64,000 bases of DNA, taken from assembly GCF_900313035.1 (NCBI RefSeq), contig NZ_OMPS01000045.1:62001-126000 (forward strand), read 5' to 3'. The notes below the pieces were generated by a model. It made no database searches, was not told the DNA's origin, and saw only the letters and a program-made list of their open reading frames with translations. Below are positions 26,946-35,645 of this stretch, in pieces. This stretch comes from Ruegeria sp. EL01 (GTDB taxonomy: Bacteria > Pseudomonadota > Alphaproteobacteria > Rhodobacterales > Rhodobacteraceae). Made by a program: the position numbers and the translations under genes. Numbering within the stretch: position 1 is the stretch's first letter; each line of letters opens with the position of its first letter.

Positions 26946-27629
26946 GGAAACGGATTGTCGGCCGCCACGTTTGGCGACAACCATTTCCAGCAGTTGATCC
27001 TTGGTACGTTGGATGTGCCGTGTCAGCAAATCACAAGCATCGTCGACTCGCCCGGCCTGTGCCAGCAACAATAGCTGACGATGATCTGCTTTCGCTGGCT
27101 CTCGTTGCTCCATCACGCTGAGGTGCATCCGGACATAGCGATCGGACTGAAGGTTGACCCGCTGTAGAATTTCGTTGGTCAACCGCCGGTCGGCGGCAGC
27201 ATAAAGCGCCGAGTGGTATTCATAGTTCAGAGCACCCCAGCGCCCGACATCATCCGCGTCATACGAGTGTTCCATTTCGCCCAGAAGATGCGCGCATCGG
27301 TCGAAATCTCGTGTTGTCATATTGGGGATCGCGGATTTGAACAGATCCACTTCCAACAGAACGCGCAGATCAAAAATTTCTCCGATTTCGGACAAGGATC
27401 GTTTGGTTACCGATGCGCCGCGATTGTTGGTCAGTTGCACAAGACCTTCCGCGTCCAGCCGTTTCAATGCTTCGCGAATGGGCATGCGGGATACGTCGTA
27501 GTCGACGGCCAGCGCTTCCTGACGGATCGTTTCCCCTTCAATCAACTCACCGGCCAGAATCCGTTCACGAAGATCATCGGCAATGACGTCGGGCAGGCTT
27601 TGTCTGGGAATTGCGCGTTTACTTGACAT
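26940..27629 (-). CDS. GntR-family (FCD-type) transcriptional regulator
   Basis: 229 residues from the ATG at 27629. Residues 10-75 are the winged HTH ([51 protein letters not shown]), and the rest is an all-helical FCD effector domain with histidines suited to metal and carboxylate binding. It converges on the dipeptide operon. A 17-bp palindrome upstream of its own start is repeated at the operon promoter, so autoregulation and control of the transporter are likely. Confidence 0.92.
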   Translation of the reverse strand: MSSKRAIPRQSLPDVIADDLRERILAGELIEGETIRQEALAVDYDVSRMPIREALKRLDAEGLVQLTNNRGASVTKRSLSEIGEIFDLRVLLEVDLFKSAIPNMTTRDFDRCAHLLGEMEHSYDADDVGRWGALNYEYHSALYAAADRRLTNEILQRVNLQSDRYVRMHLSVMEQREPAKADHRQLLLLAQAGRVDDACDLLTRHIQRTKDQLLEMVVAKRGGRQSVSL

Positions 27630-27655
27630 TTTGACGTTCTGAGACCTGCTTTTAC

Positions 27656-27672
27656 TTGTATCCAGAATACAA
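27656..27672. promoter_or_regulatory. GntR autoregulatory operator
   Basis: TTGTATCCAGAATACAA: perfect TTGTAT/ATACAA arms around five bases, 27 bases upstream of the regulator start. The half-sites recur at 20247-20264. Confidence 0.75.
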
Positions 27673-27964
27673 ATTTTAACTTCGTTTTCCAAGACCTTTG
27701 CCAACTCTTGAACCAGCGGATCGCCGGTCAATCCTGTCGCAATCTACGGCTCGGGTGTCCTGTCAGGTCGTCGCGGACATGTCTTTTTTGTTCTCGCCGA
27801 CGGGAAGAGACACCCAAATCCAGAAATTCGTGTAGTGCTGCAGTGGTCGTGCAGGCAACGACACACAGATTGAATTGAGCAAAAAAGGTTTTGAACAAAT
27901 GCCGCAGAGTCAAAACAACAGACAATTGATTTTTAGGCGCAGAAAGCTGCGCGCCAGTTTTGAT
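27673..27964. other. Intergenic stretch, nothing recognised
   Basis: About 290 bases between the GntR operator and the probable start of the next gene, with no recognised gene or repeat. Alternative starts of the following gene at 27875 (TTG) or 27899 (ATG) would shorten it. Confidence 0.4.
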
Positions 27965-28471
27965 ATGACGTCAAGAAAGACGATGTTGCTATTCCTGGCG
28001 ATGCTTTTGGCAATTGGTATCGCCTCGGCGCAGCGCGCTTCCGCTGGCGATATCATACCGCAGACCGGAACGTGGCAGGGGCATTCTCAGGTCCGCGAAG
28101 TTTCCGGCTGTACCGCTGAAATACGCGCGGAAATAGAAGCAGAGCCGCAGGAGGAGATGTTATACTCCCAGCCTGTTGCGTTCAGCGCGCCTTTTGATCT
28201 TCGACAGTTCAACACCGCTTGGGAAACCGACGTGAACTGGGCCAGACGTGGGTTGAATTTTTGGTCCGGCACCATGGTCGAAACAGAACGCTCTCCGTTC
28301 GGGAGCGTGACCAGCACGACCGAAATTGAAACCTTCGTGCTTAATGACGTCAAAATCCTGCAGAAGGCAATTGTGACAGTGTCATTTTCACGCGCACTTG
28401 CCAAGCAGTTGGGTACGTCATCGCCCTGCGTTATTGATGCAGACATTACGCATCAACGGGTCGGGCCTTAG
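27965..28471 (+). CDS. Exported protein of unknown function
   Basis: 168 residues from the ATG at 27965, chosen because it places a good signal peptide (MTSRKTMLLFLAMLLAIGIASAQRASA) at the N-terminus; no start has a clear ribosome site, and an in-frame ATG lies at 27899. The mature part begins GDIIPQTGTWQGHSQVREVSGC, with two cysteines and a mostly beta composition. No family recognised. It sits 100 bases before a second exported unknown at the left edge of the methanol island, but a long hairpin separates them. Confidence 0.6.
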   Translation: MTSRKTMLLFLAMLLAIGIASAQRASAGDIIPQTGTWQGHSQVREVSGCTAEIRAEIEAEPQEEMLYSQPVAFSAPFDLRQFNTAWETDVNWARRGLNFWSGTMVETERSPFGSVTSTTEIETFVLNDVKILQKAIVTVSFSRALAKQLGTSSPCVIDADITHQRVGP

Positions 28472-28477
28472 ATGATC

Positions 28478-28522
28478 GGATGACTGTGCGGACCCGTATC
28501 GGAACGCATCGCACAGTCATCC
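28478..28522 (+). terminator. Long hairpin between two exported-protein genes
   Basis: GGATGACTGTGCG (28478-28490) and CGCACAGTCATCC (28510-28522) form a perfect 13-bp stem with a 19-base loop, starting 6 bases after a stop codon. There is no T tract, so it may act as a Rho-independent-like terminator of low efficiency, an mRNA 3' stabiliser or a protein site. Confidence 0.55.
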
Positions 28523-28587
28523 AATGTGGCTTTGTGAATGGACGTCATTGATCATGCGCGCTAGCTTTCCTGTCCAAGAGGATTTGC

Positions 28588-29514
28588 ATGCGGCGTCTTA
28601 TTGTTCTGTTGCTCGTCACTATGTCTCTCGCAGGGGCAGGTCACGCGGAAAAGCGTGACTATATTGAACTTGCCCAACGCGGTTGGGGGTACGAGCTTCG
28701 GTCCACGATGGTGGGCCGCGATATGGCCATGCCGGTTCATATCAATGGCCGGGATCTTGCCGGGGCCTCACTGTGTCTGGTGGGTGAACCGCCGCATCCA
28801 CAGACATTGGCCATTCTGAACGCGTTTCGCGCGTTGCTGAAGCACAGCTTTGGCTATCCCGCACCTATGCGATACGCAGGTCAGGCCGCGCGAAACTGTG
28901 GAACAGGCAGAACTGTGGTTCTGCGTTTGTATTCCGGATATCCTCCGAACCGCGAGGTGTCGTTGGATTTGGACTGGCTCAGCGAAATTCACCAGCTCGG
29001 TTTGCCCCGCGGACGCAGCTATATAGTGACGTCGCCGGCCATGGCACAAACCTTTTTTGGTCGTCGGGGGCAGGGGACACATATTGTGGTCAAACAACCC
29101 GCTCATGGTCGTCCCAACCTGTTGGAGACAGCGTTTCACAAGTCGATCCTTATCGAAGAATTGTTCCAATCTTACACGTTCGGGATGGACATACTCCTTT
29201 ACGACAAAGCGGCCGGGTACCTGTCAAAACTGCAGGAGACGCCAGTGAACCTGCACAGATTCCAATGGAGTTCGCATGACTTTATGCGGGCCTTGTTGAA
29301 TTCGAACCCCGAAGGTCTGTGCGCGTTTGACGTGTTCATGTTGCACGCTGTTGCGCAGGCGCCCGTGGATCAGACCATCGAACCGGGCTTCATCGACTAC
29401 ATCGACCGCCAGTACGATCATTTGTGGGCGCAGACCGATTCAACGCTGGCGGATCCGCAGTTTTCCGTTCTTCTCGACGAGGGCTGTGCAAAGTCCATTC
29501 AGGTTCAAAGGTAA
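28588..29514 (+). CDS. Exported protein, possibly DUF2927-like
   Basis: 308 residues with a signal peptide ending LAGAGHA. The central region (SYIVTSPAMAQTFFGRRGQGTHIVVKQ, then ILIEELFQSYTFGMDI) recalls DUF2927 exported proteins that carry a conserved Glu-Glu-x-x-Gln helix, but I am not certain. Three cysteines, no membrane segment after the signal. It lies 86 bases before the MoxR-type gene and may share its transcript, placing it with genes for maturing methanol dehydrogenase. Confidence 0.7.
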   Translation: MRRLIVLLLVTMSLAGAGHAEKRDYIELAQRGWGYELRSTMVGRDMAMPVHINGRDLAGASLCLVGEPPHPQTLAILNAFRALLKHSFGYPAPMRYAGQAARNCGTGRTVVLRLYSGYPPNREVSLDLDWLSEIHQLGLPRGRSYIVTSPAMAQTFFGRRGQGTHIVVKQPAHGRPNLLETAFHKSILIEELFQSYTFGMDILLYDKAAGYLSKLQETPVNLHRFQWSSHDFMRALLNSNPEGLCAFDVFMLHAVAQAPVDQTIEPGFIDYIDRQYDHLWAQTDSTLADPQFSVLLDEGCAKSIQVQR

Positions 29515-29600
29515 TACCATCGGGTATATTTTGCTGGAAGGACGCTCCGGTTAGCCTGTTTATGGGCAACGCGGCCCACAACCGGTCGCAGGGAGGACAA

Positions 29601-30557
29601 ATGGACACCAGACCTGAGAACCCGCCGCGCGCTGTCGCTGGGTTGTCCGAATATCTTGCGCAAGGGTTGGTCGGGCATGAACATCTGGTCGAATGCCTGC
29701 TGATTGCCCTACTGGAAGGGGGCCACTTGCTGGTCGAAGGCCCGCCGGGACTGGCCAAAACCCGCGCAGTCAAGTGGTTGTCAAACGCCGTTGAGGGCAG
29801 CTTTGCCCGCATCCAATGTACCCCCGATCTGATGCCGTCAGACGTAACGGGGACACCGGTGTATCAGCCTCAGGATGGGCGGTTTGAATTTGTTGCGGGG
29901 CCGGTGTTTCACACTTTGGTTCTGGTCGATGAGATCAACCGGGCGCCGCCGAAAGTACAGTCGGCCTTGCTGGAGGCTATGGCCGAACATCAAGTCACCG
30001 TTGGAAATGAAACGCATCCGCTGCCGGATCCCTTTCTGGTCATTGCCACTCAGAATCCCATCGAGCATGACGGAACATTCCCGCTGCCAGAAGCTCAATT
30101 GGACCGGTTCCTTTTGCACGTGGTCCTGAGCTTGCCGGATCTGGAAACCGAGCGTCAGATTCTGGATCTGGTGATCGCCGAAACTCAGGACGGCCCGCCG
30201 GGCATCCAGCGCATGACACTGGACCAGCTGCGTCTGGCGCGTGCAGAGGCCCGCGCTGTCCATCTGGCGCCAGAGCTGCGGGACTATATCGTGCGGCTCG
30301 TCACTGCGACACGTGAAGGTCCTTTGGCCGATCATGTCGAACACGCTGTTTCCCCGCGTGGATCGCTGGCGCTGGCCTCGGCGGCGCGGGCGCGGGCATA
30401 TCTAAGGGGTCGCGACTATGCTATGCCCGAGGATGTGGCAGCCGTCGCACCGGATGCTTTGGCGCACAGGATGGTCCTGACATGGCGGGCCGTCGCGGAT
30501 GGTCGCAAACCGCGCGAACTGGTGGCGGATATCCTGAACACGGTCGAACCGTTGTGA
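29601..30557 (+). CDS. moxR: MoxR-family AAA+ ATPase (MxaR-like)
   Basis: 318 residues; the ATG at 29601 follows GGGAGGACAA, and a longer open frame upstream is rejected. Walker A is GPPGLAKTR, Walker B LVLVDEINRAPPK, sensor ATQNPIEHDGTFPLPEAQLDRF, all MoxR hallmarks. MoxR ATPases act with VWA proteins as chaperones that load cofactors or metals; MxaR is the member in methanol dehydrogenase clusters. The next gene overlaps by 4 bases (GTGA). A DUF58, two VWA, a TPR and a BatD-like gene follow without gaps, so this is a complete MoxR-VWA module. Likely role: assembly of the periplasmic methanol dehydrogenase system. Confidence 0.92.
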   Translation: MDTRPENPPRAVAGLSEYLAQGLVGHEHLVECLLIALLEGGHLLVEGPPGLAKTRAVKWLSNAVEGSFARIQCTPDLMPSDVTGTPVYQPQDGRFEFVAGPVFHTLVLVDEINRAPPKVQSALLEAMAEHQVTVGNETHPLPDPFLVIATQNPIEHDGTFPLPEAQLDRFLLHVVLSLPDLETERQILDLVIAETQDGPPGIQRMTLDQLRLARAEARAVHLAPELRDYIVRLVTATREGPLADHVEHAVSPRGSLALASAARARAYLRGRDYAMPEDVAAVAPDALAHRMVLTWRAVADGRKPRELVADILNTVEPL

Positions 30558-31459
30558 CCGAGGTTTTGTCACATGCGGGCGTAAGCCTGTCTTCCGAGGC
30601 TTTGATTGGCCTGCGTCGCGTCGCGTTGTCGGCCTACGCGAAGCCACCTGTCGCGGCCTTGCCCGGAGGGTTCCTGACCCGCAAACGAGGGCAGGGCGTC
30701 GAGGTCGCAGATGTCAGGGAATACGTTGCCGGCGACGACATACGCCATCTCGACCGTGGCACGACCGCGCGGACCGGGCGCCTGCATATCCGCCAGTTCC
30801 AAGAGGAACGAGACAGGGTGTCCTTGCTGGTCGCCGACTTTCGCGCGCCCATGTTTTGGGGCCTGCAAAGGGCCTTTCTTTCGGTTGCAGCGGCCGAAGC
30901 GTTGGTTCTGATCGGCTGGCATCTGATCGAAAGCGGCGGGCGCGTTGGCTTGTTGGCAATCACCGCGGATACGCCTGTCATAATCCCACCACGCGGTAGA
31001 ACCCGAGGCATGCTGGACGTAATAGGCGGCTTGGTTCAGGCGCATGCCAGCAGCATGGTGGCCGTGCAGGCCGGGCTGGACGAAGGCCGCACATTGGAAC
31101 AGGCGCTGAGCAGTGCAGAACGCCTGACACCGCCTGGTTCCGAAATCATCATCGCTTCGGGATTTGATCAGCCCGGTGGAGGCCTTTCGGATCGTCTGGA
31201 TCAGCTTGCGCATCGCCGCAGCCCGCGGCTTGTTCTAATCACCGAGCGCAAGACCCACGAAATGCCGCGGGGTTGGTATCCGATACGGTTTTCCGATGGC
31301 CAGCAAAAGCGCGTTTATCTGGACGGAACCCAGCCGGAAGACAGCGATATCTACCAACAGATCGCTGCCCATCCGGCATTGGTTCTGAATGCAAGCGATC
31401 CCGTTGACACAACGGGGCGTCGTATTTCGGCGGCCTTCTCGGAAAGATATGCGGCATGA
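30554..31459 (+). CDS. DUF58 domain protein (MxaS-like)
   Basis: 301 residues from a GTG at 30554 that overlaps the MoxR stop; this start gives the normal family length. The DUF58 core is seen in KRGQGVEVADVREYVAGDDIRHLDRGTTARTGRLHIRQFQEERDR, followed by a VWA-like fold. No transmembrane helix. MxaS is the corresponding protein in mxa clusters. It overlaps the next gene by 4 bases. Confidence 0.88.
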   Translation: MTEVLSHAGVSLSSEALIGLRRVALSAYAKPPVAALPGGFLTRKRGQGVEVADVREYVAGDDIRHLDRGTTARTGRLHIRQFQEERDRVSLLVADFRAPMFWGLQRAFLSVAAAEALVLIGWHLIESGGRVGLLAITADTPVIIPPRGRTRGMLDVIGGLVQAHASSMVAVQAGLDEGRTLEQALSSAERLTPPGSEIIIASGFDQPGGGLSDRLDQLAHRRSPRLVLITERKTHEMPRGWYPIRFSDGQQKRVYLDGTQPEDSDIYQQIAAHPALVLNASDPVDTTGRRISAAFSERYAA

Positions 31460-31827
31460 GCGAAACGGCACTGTCCGAAGCCACAATGCTGGCCAGCCTC
31501 AGGGACATTCGCTTGCCCCCGGATGCCGCTGGCGGGGTTTTGGCGGAACTGGCCTTGGCGGCGGGTATGGCCGCGCTGGCCGCCATGTGTGTGGTGGCCG
31601 TTTTGCGCTTACTGAGCGTCGAGCGCCAGCTGGATCAAACAATCGAAAGCGGTGACGCACACCCTGAAATGTCGGAATGGACCGAGGCGCGTCGCAGGAT
31701 CGCCCTTTTGCACAAATTGCGCCAGCAAGATGCTGAGTGTTACGCGGCGCTGAAAGGTGACTTATACCGCCCTGATGGCGGGCCAAAGCTGAACCAGCTA
31801 GAGGAGGAGGTCGCGCGCCGTGTTTGA
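31456..31827 (+). CDS. Small membrane protein, DUF4381-like
   Basis: 123 residues: a short N-terminal region (SLRDIRLPPDAAG), one membrane helix at about 30-52, and a cytoplasmic helical tail rich in charged residues (EARRRIALLHKLRQQDAECYAALKGDLYRPDGG). This order matches DUF4381 proteins found between DUF58 and VWA genes in Bat-type operons. It occupies the place of mxaA in methylotroph clusters but is much shorter. Overlaps the following gene by 8 bases. Confidence 0.75.
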   Translation: MSETALSEATMLASLRDIRLPPDAAGGVLAELALAAGMAALAAMCVVAVLRLLSVERQLDQTIESGDAHPEMSEWTEARRRIALLHKLRQQDAECYAALKGDLYRPDGGPKLNQLEEEVARRV

Positions 31828-32782
31828 ACTGGCCGATCCACTGGTGCTGGTGTTGCTGCCCTTACCTTGGTTGATCGCGCGTATCCTGACACAACGGCCT
31901 GTATTGGAGCGAGGATTTCCGGTGCCTGATCGCATCGGGGGGATGTTGATTGAAGCCAGCCCAAGGCGAGACCCGCGCCGCGCTATCGTCCTGGACAGGT
32001 TGATGCTTTGGGGCATCTGGGCTCTGACGGTTTTCGCCCTGTCTGGCCCTCGTGAGTTGACACCGGTCAGCGCCTTGAAAGTGTCGGGCCGGGATTTGGC
32101 CATCGTGTTGGATTTATCCGGGTCGATGGTGCGTGACGACTTTTTTCTTGATGGGCAGCCAATTACCCGGCTTGAAGCTGTAACAACAGTAGGTGCCGAT
32201 TTTGCCCGGCGCAGAGGCGGCGACCGGGTAGCGTTGATCGTGTTCGGGTCCGAGGCGTATTATGCGACTCCTTTCACCTTTGATACCGAAGCCGTGGCGC
32301 GCCGGATCGAAGAGGCCAGCATCGGCATTTCGGGACGGGCAACGAATATCTCGGATGGCCTTGGCTTGGCGCTGAAACGATTGGACGACAGTCAAGCGGC
32401 GTCACGGGTTGTGATCTTGCTGTCGGACGGGGTCAACAATGCCGGGGCGACCAACCCCCGTGGCGTGGCAGAAATGGCCGCAACTATGGGCGTGCGTGTT
32501 CACACCATTGCGCTAGGCCCCAAGGATTTGGAAAGCGCCGAGGTCGGAGAGCGCGGCGTTGTGGATGCTACGACTTTGCGTGCAATTGCGCAGGTGTCAG
32601 ATGGCGAGAGTTTTAGGGTTAAGACAACCGATAATCTGGTCGCCGTAACGCAAGCACTGGATCGGTTGGAAGCCACCGACAGTGCTGGTCTGTCTGCCGA
32701 GATCTACCGTGACTACTGGACCTGGTCCGCCGCACTGGCCGCCGCATTGGCCTTGCTGGCAATATGGAGGCAAGTGGCATGA
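31820..32782 (+). CDS. VWA-domain membrane protein (BatA/MxaC-like)
   Basis: 320 residues. Membrane helices near the N-terminus (about 5-20 and 55-73) and at the end (about 298-318) flank a VWA domain whose MIDAS motif is intact (IVLDLSGSM; later LLSDGVNNAG). BatA/MxaC proteins present a metal-bound VWA surface to partners of the MoxR ATPase. Overlap with the next gene is ATGA. Confidence 0.88.
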   Translation: MFELADPLVLVLLPLPWLIARILTQRPVLERGFPVPDRIGGMLIEASPRRDPRRAIVLDRLMLWGIWALTVFALSGPRELTPVSALKVSGRDLAIVLDLSGSMVRDDFFLDGQPITRLEAVTTVGADFARRRGGDRVALIVFGSEAYYATPFTFDTEAVARRIEEASIGISGRATNISDGLGLALKRLDDSQAASRVVILLSDGVNNAGATNPRGVAEMAATMGVRVHTIALGPKDLESAEVGERGVVDATTLRAIAQVSDGESFRVKTTDNLVAVTQALDRLEATDSAGLSAEIYRDYWTWSAALAAALALLAIWRQVA

Positions 32783-33678
32783 ACGATTGGGATGTCACCC
32801 TGCTGCGACCATTGTGGCTGATCTTGTTGCCGGGATTGGCTGCTATGGCGTGGTGGGTCCTGTCCCGTGTCCCGGGTTTTGGGAATTGGGACAAAGTGAC
32901 AGATCCGGCGCTTATGAAAGCAATGGCGGCCATCGGACGGATTGAAGGGTCCTCTATCTCTTTGGCTCCGATTGCGTTTTTGGCGGCGGCAGGGATTTTT
33001 CTGATCGCTCTGGCGGGTCCGGCTGTTGAACGACGCGATGCCCAGACGTATCGCAACCTGGATGGCGTTTTGTTTTTGGTAGATGCGTCCGCGAGTGTGA
33101 CCGACGATGATCGCTGGCCGCAGATGTTGACCATGGGCCGGTTTGGGGTGGGCGCACTGGGGTCCCGACCCGGCGGGATCATTGTCTTCGGTGGTGACGC
33201 CTATGTAGCAACTGACATGACGACGGATCACCGGCAATTGGGGCAAACCTTTTCGTTGATCAGTGCGGAAACCGTGCCCGACAAAGGTTCGCGTCCCGAG
33301 CGGGCTCTGGCTCTGGCCCGGCAACGGATTGAAGAGGCGGGCATACTGGCCGGTGACGTGGTGCTATTTACTGATGGCGCGGGCCTGGGTCCCGCGTCAC
33401 TGCAGCAATCCGCTGCGCTGGCAGAGCGCGGAGCGCGGGTTTCCCTGGTCATGTTGGACGAGAATGATGCGCAGGCGGACACCCATTCCAAGGCAGGTGG
33501 CGGAGCCGTATTCACGTTAGACCAGACGGATGATCTGGGGCGGTGGCTGTCCGATGATACCTCGACACGGCTTGAGAAAGCCGACTATCCGGTTCTGTTC
33601 TGGCACGATCTGGGGCGATATCTGCTTGTACTGGCGCTGTTCCCGCTGCTGTTTTTGTTCTGGAGGGATCAGCCATGA
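32779..33678 (+). CDS. VWA-domain membrane protein (BatB/MxaL-like)
   Basis: 299 residues from the ATG overlapping the previous stop. Two N-terminal membrane segments, a VWA domain with FLVDASASV (MIDAS) and LFTDGAGLG, and a C-terminal helix followed by a short basic tail. The pair of VWA proteins is typical of Bat and mxaC/mxaL loci. Confidence 0.87.
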   Translation: MNDWDVTLLRPLWLILLPGLAAMAWWVLSRVPGFGNWDKVTDPALMKAMAAIGRIEGSSISLAPIAFLAAAGIFLIALAGPAVERRDAQTYRNLDGVLFLVDASASVTDDDRWPQMLTMGRFGVGALGSRPGGIIVFGGDAYVATDMTTDHRQLGQTFSLISAETVPDKGSRPERALALARQRIEEAGILAGDVVLFTDGAGLGPASLQQSAALAERGARVSLVMLDENDAQADTHSKAGGGAVFTLDQTDDLGRWLSDDTSTRLEKADYPVLFWHDLGRYLLVLALFPLLFLFWRDQP

Positions 33679-34349
33679 AATGGTGCGCCATCTTTGGTGC
33701 GGTGCTGATCTTGTTGGCCTACGTCTTGGGTGGTGCGGCGCCCTTCGGACGGGTTGCTCTGGCGCTTGGGGTCAACACAGTTGCCGCGCGGGTGTTTCAG
33801 GACCCAGACTGGCAGGGCGTGGCGTTGTATCGTGCCCAGGATTTCGATGCTGCTGCTTTGGCTTTCAAAGAGGCGGGCGATCTTTATAATTTGGGCAACG
33901 CCGAGGTGCATGGCGGTCGTATTGCGGCGGGGCTTGAAGCCTACGATCAGGCCATACAGTCAGGTGACCCTGACGCGCAGGCAAATTTCGATGTGGTGGC
34001 CGCATACTATGCCGGTCTGCAGATCGACCCGGCTGCGCTCGGGTTGTTTCCTGAGCGAAAGGAAGGCCCCACGGCCGACAGTTTCATTGCGCGCGGGGAT
34101 GCACGCGCGGCAGGAACCGGCAGCGATGTGACCAACTCCAACACGATGCTCGGGCTGGCAGAGCTGGACAGTCGCGGGCGCCTGGGCGTGCGTCGGATTT
34201 TTGATGACAAGTTTATGGTCGCAGACGAGCGTTGGCTGAACCAGTTGTCGGATGTGCCGGGTGAATTCATGGCAGCCAGGATTGCGCAGGAACATAAGCG
34301 CCGTGAGAAACTGGGTTTGTCACCCCCTGAGCCGGAGGATCCGCTATGA
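33675..34349 (+). CDS. Membrane-anchored TPR-type protein (BatC-like)
   Basis: 224 residues. An N-terminal helix (about 5-35) anchors a TPR-like stretch (WQGVALYRAQDFDAAALAFKEAGDLYNLGNAEVHGGRIAAGLEAYDQAI) as in BatC/BatE proteins; the C-terminal half is polar and unassigned. It holds the position of MxaK in mxa clusters, although similarity to MxaK is not visible. It overlaps both neighbours by 4 bases. Confidence 0.75.
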   Translation: MKWCAIFGAVLILLAYVLGGAAPFGRVALALGVNTVAARVFQDPDWQGVALYRAQDFDAAALAFKEAGDLYNLGNAEVHGGRIAAGLEAYDQAIQSGDPDAQANFDVVAAYYAGLQIDPAALGLFPERKEGPTADSFIARGDARAAGTGSDVTNSNTMLGLAELDSRGRLGVRRIFDDKFMVADERWLNQLSDVPGEFMAARIAQEHKRREKLGLSPPEPEDPL

Positions 34350-35545
34350 AGTGGATGGTCCTGGTCTGTATGATAATGCCCTTGGACGCGCTGGCGCAGT
34401 CAAAAACAGTACTTCCGTCCGAGCTGTCGATTGAAGTGTCGATAGAAGACAACACAGAACCTCGTTTCGCGCGCGAGATGATCTTGTTGACCATCCGCGG
34501 CGTTTACCGCCGGCACATCACAAGAGAACAGCTGATTCAGCCCGATTTTGATGGCTTTAGCTGGGCGCAGCTTGGTCCGGATAGCTGGTCCGAAGAACGG
34601 ATCAATGGTCGGAAGTTCAAAGTGCTCACCAGGCGTATGGCGATCTATCCCGTGCGGTCGGGATCGCTGACGATTGGGCCGTTCAAGCATATGCTGACCC
34701 TGACAGACGAAAGTGATGATTGGTTCGAACATGAAATCCAATCGGAACCTCTAACCCTCGAAGTTTCGCAGGCCCCGGCAACAACAGACTGGTGGTTTCC
34801 GGTGCGAAACCTGAAGGTTTCGGACCAGTGGTCCAATGCACCAGATCAACTGTCACCCGGCGAAGGCGTTTTGCGAGTTGTCCGCCTGGAGGCATTGGGC
34901 GCTACGCCCGAAATGATCCCACCTATGCCAGACTTGCGATCACCTTCGGCCATGATCTTTGCGCATCCCGAGAAACGGCTGGTAGAGCTGACCCCGGAAG
35001 GCCCAGTCACCTACGCTTTTTGGCGGTGGACCATTCGGCCAACCAACGACACGTCCAGCATCGTGGAGCCTTTGCACTTCAGTTACTTTGACACAATTGC
35101 GCGCGAAGAAAGGGCGGTCACCATCACCGCGCAACGGATTGCCTATGGTTCGGTCAGCGGAAAGGCCAAAAATGCGGCGTCTCAGACGGCAGCTCCGCTG
35201 CCCGAAACTCGATTACCCGGCTGGCCGGCCACGTTACTGGCGGTTGTGGTGTTTGTCTTGGGCGTTGGGTTGGGTTTGTCTGGTCGTAAGGTGACGGGTT
35301 TTGGCGCTTTAGCACGCTTTGGCATGTTCGACCCCTTGGCACGTCGGTTGCGTCGATTTGCGACAAAGGGCCAGGCCGCTGGGTTGCGTCAGACGGCGGC
35401 AGCGATGACCCGACGCGATGGTCTGACATCACAGCGGCTGAAGCTGATCACGGATTTCGACCGTCACTACTTCGACCCCAAATCCGATGAACCCAATCTA
35501 ACGAGCTTTGCGCATCAATTCCTGCGTGCGAGGCCGCAACGGTAA
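34346..35545 (+). CDS. BatD-like exported membrane protein
   Basis: 399 residues with a short signal peptide (ending DALAQ), tandem beta-rich domains (SIEVSIEDNTEPRFAREMILLTI), a membrane helix at about 292-312 and a cytoplasmic helical tail. This is the layout of BatD proteins that close MoxR/VWA operons. A 100-base gap separates it from the regulatory genes that follow. Confidence 0.8.
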   Translation: MKWMVLVCMIMPLDALAQSKTVLPSELSIEVSIEDNTEPRFAREMILLTIRGVYRRHITREQLIQPDFDGFSWAQLGPDSWSEERINGRKFKVLTRRMAIYPVRSGSLTIGPFKHMLTLTDESDDWFEHEIQSEPLTLEVSQAPATTDWWFPVRNLKVSDQWSNAPDQLSPGEGVLRVVRLEALGATPEMIPPMPDLRSPSAMIFAHPEKRLVELTPEGPVTYAFWRWTIRPTNDTSSIVEPLHFSYFDTIAREERAVTITAQRIAYGSVSGKAKNAASQTAAPLPETRLPGWPATLLAVVVFVLGVGLGLSGRKVTGFGALARFGMFDPLARRLRRFATKGQAAGLRQTAAAMTRRDGLTSQRLKLITDFDRHYFDPKSDEPNLTSFAHQFLRARPQR

Positions 35546-35645
35546 ACAAGTTTTGAAGTTACAACGACCTGCTGGCATCCGGTTTCTTCGTGAAACAGTT
35601 GAAACGGTACAGAATTGCTGTACCTTTCCCTGCGGAGGAGAAGAA

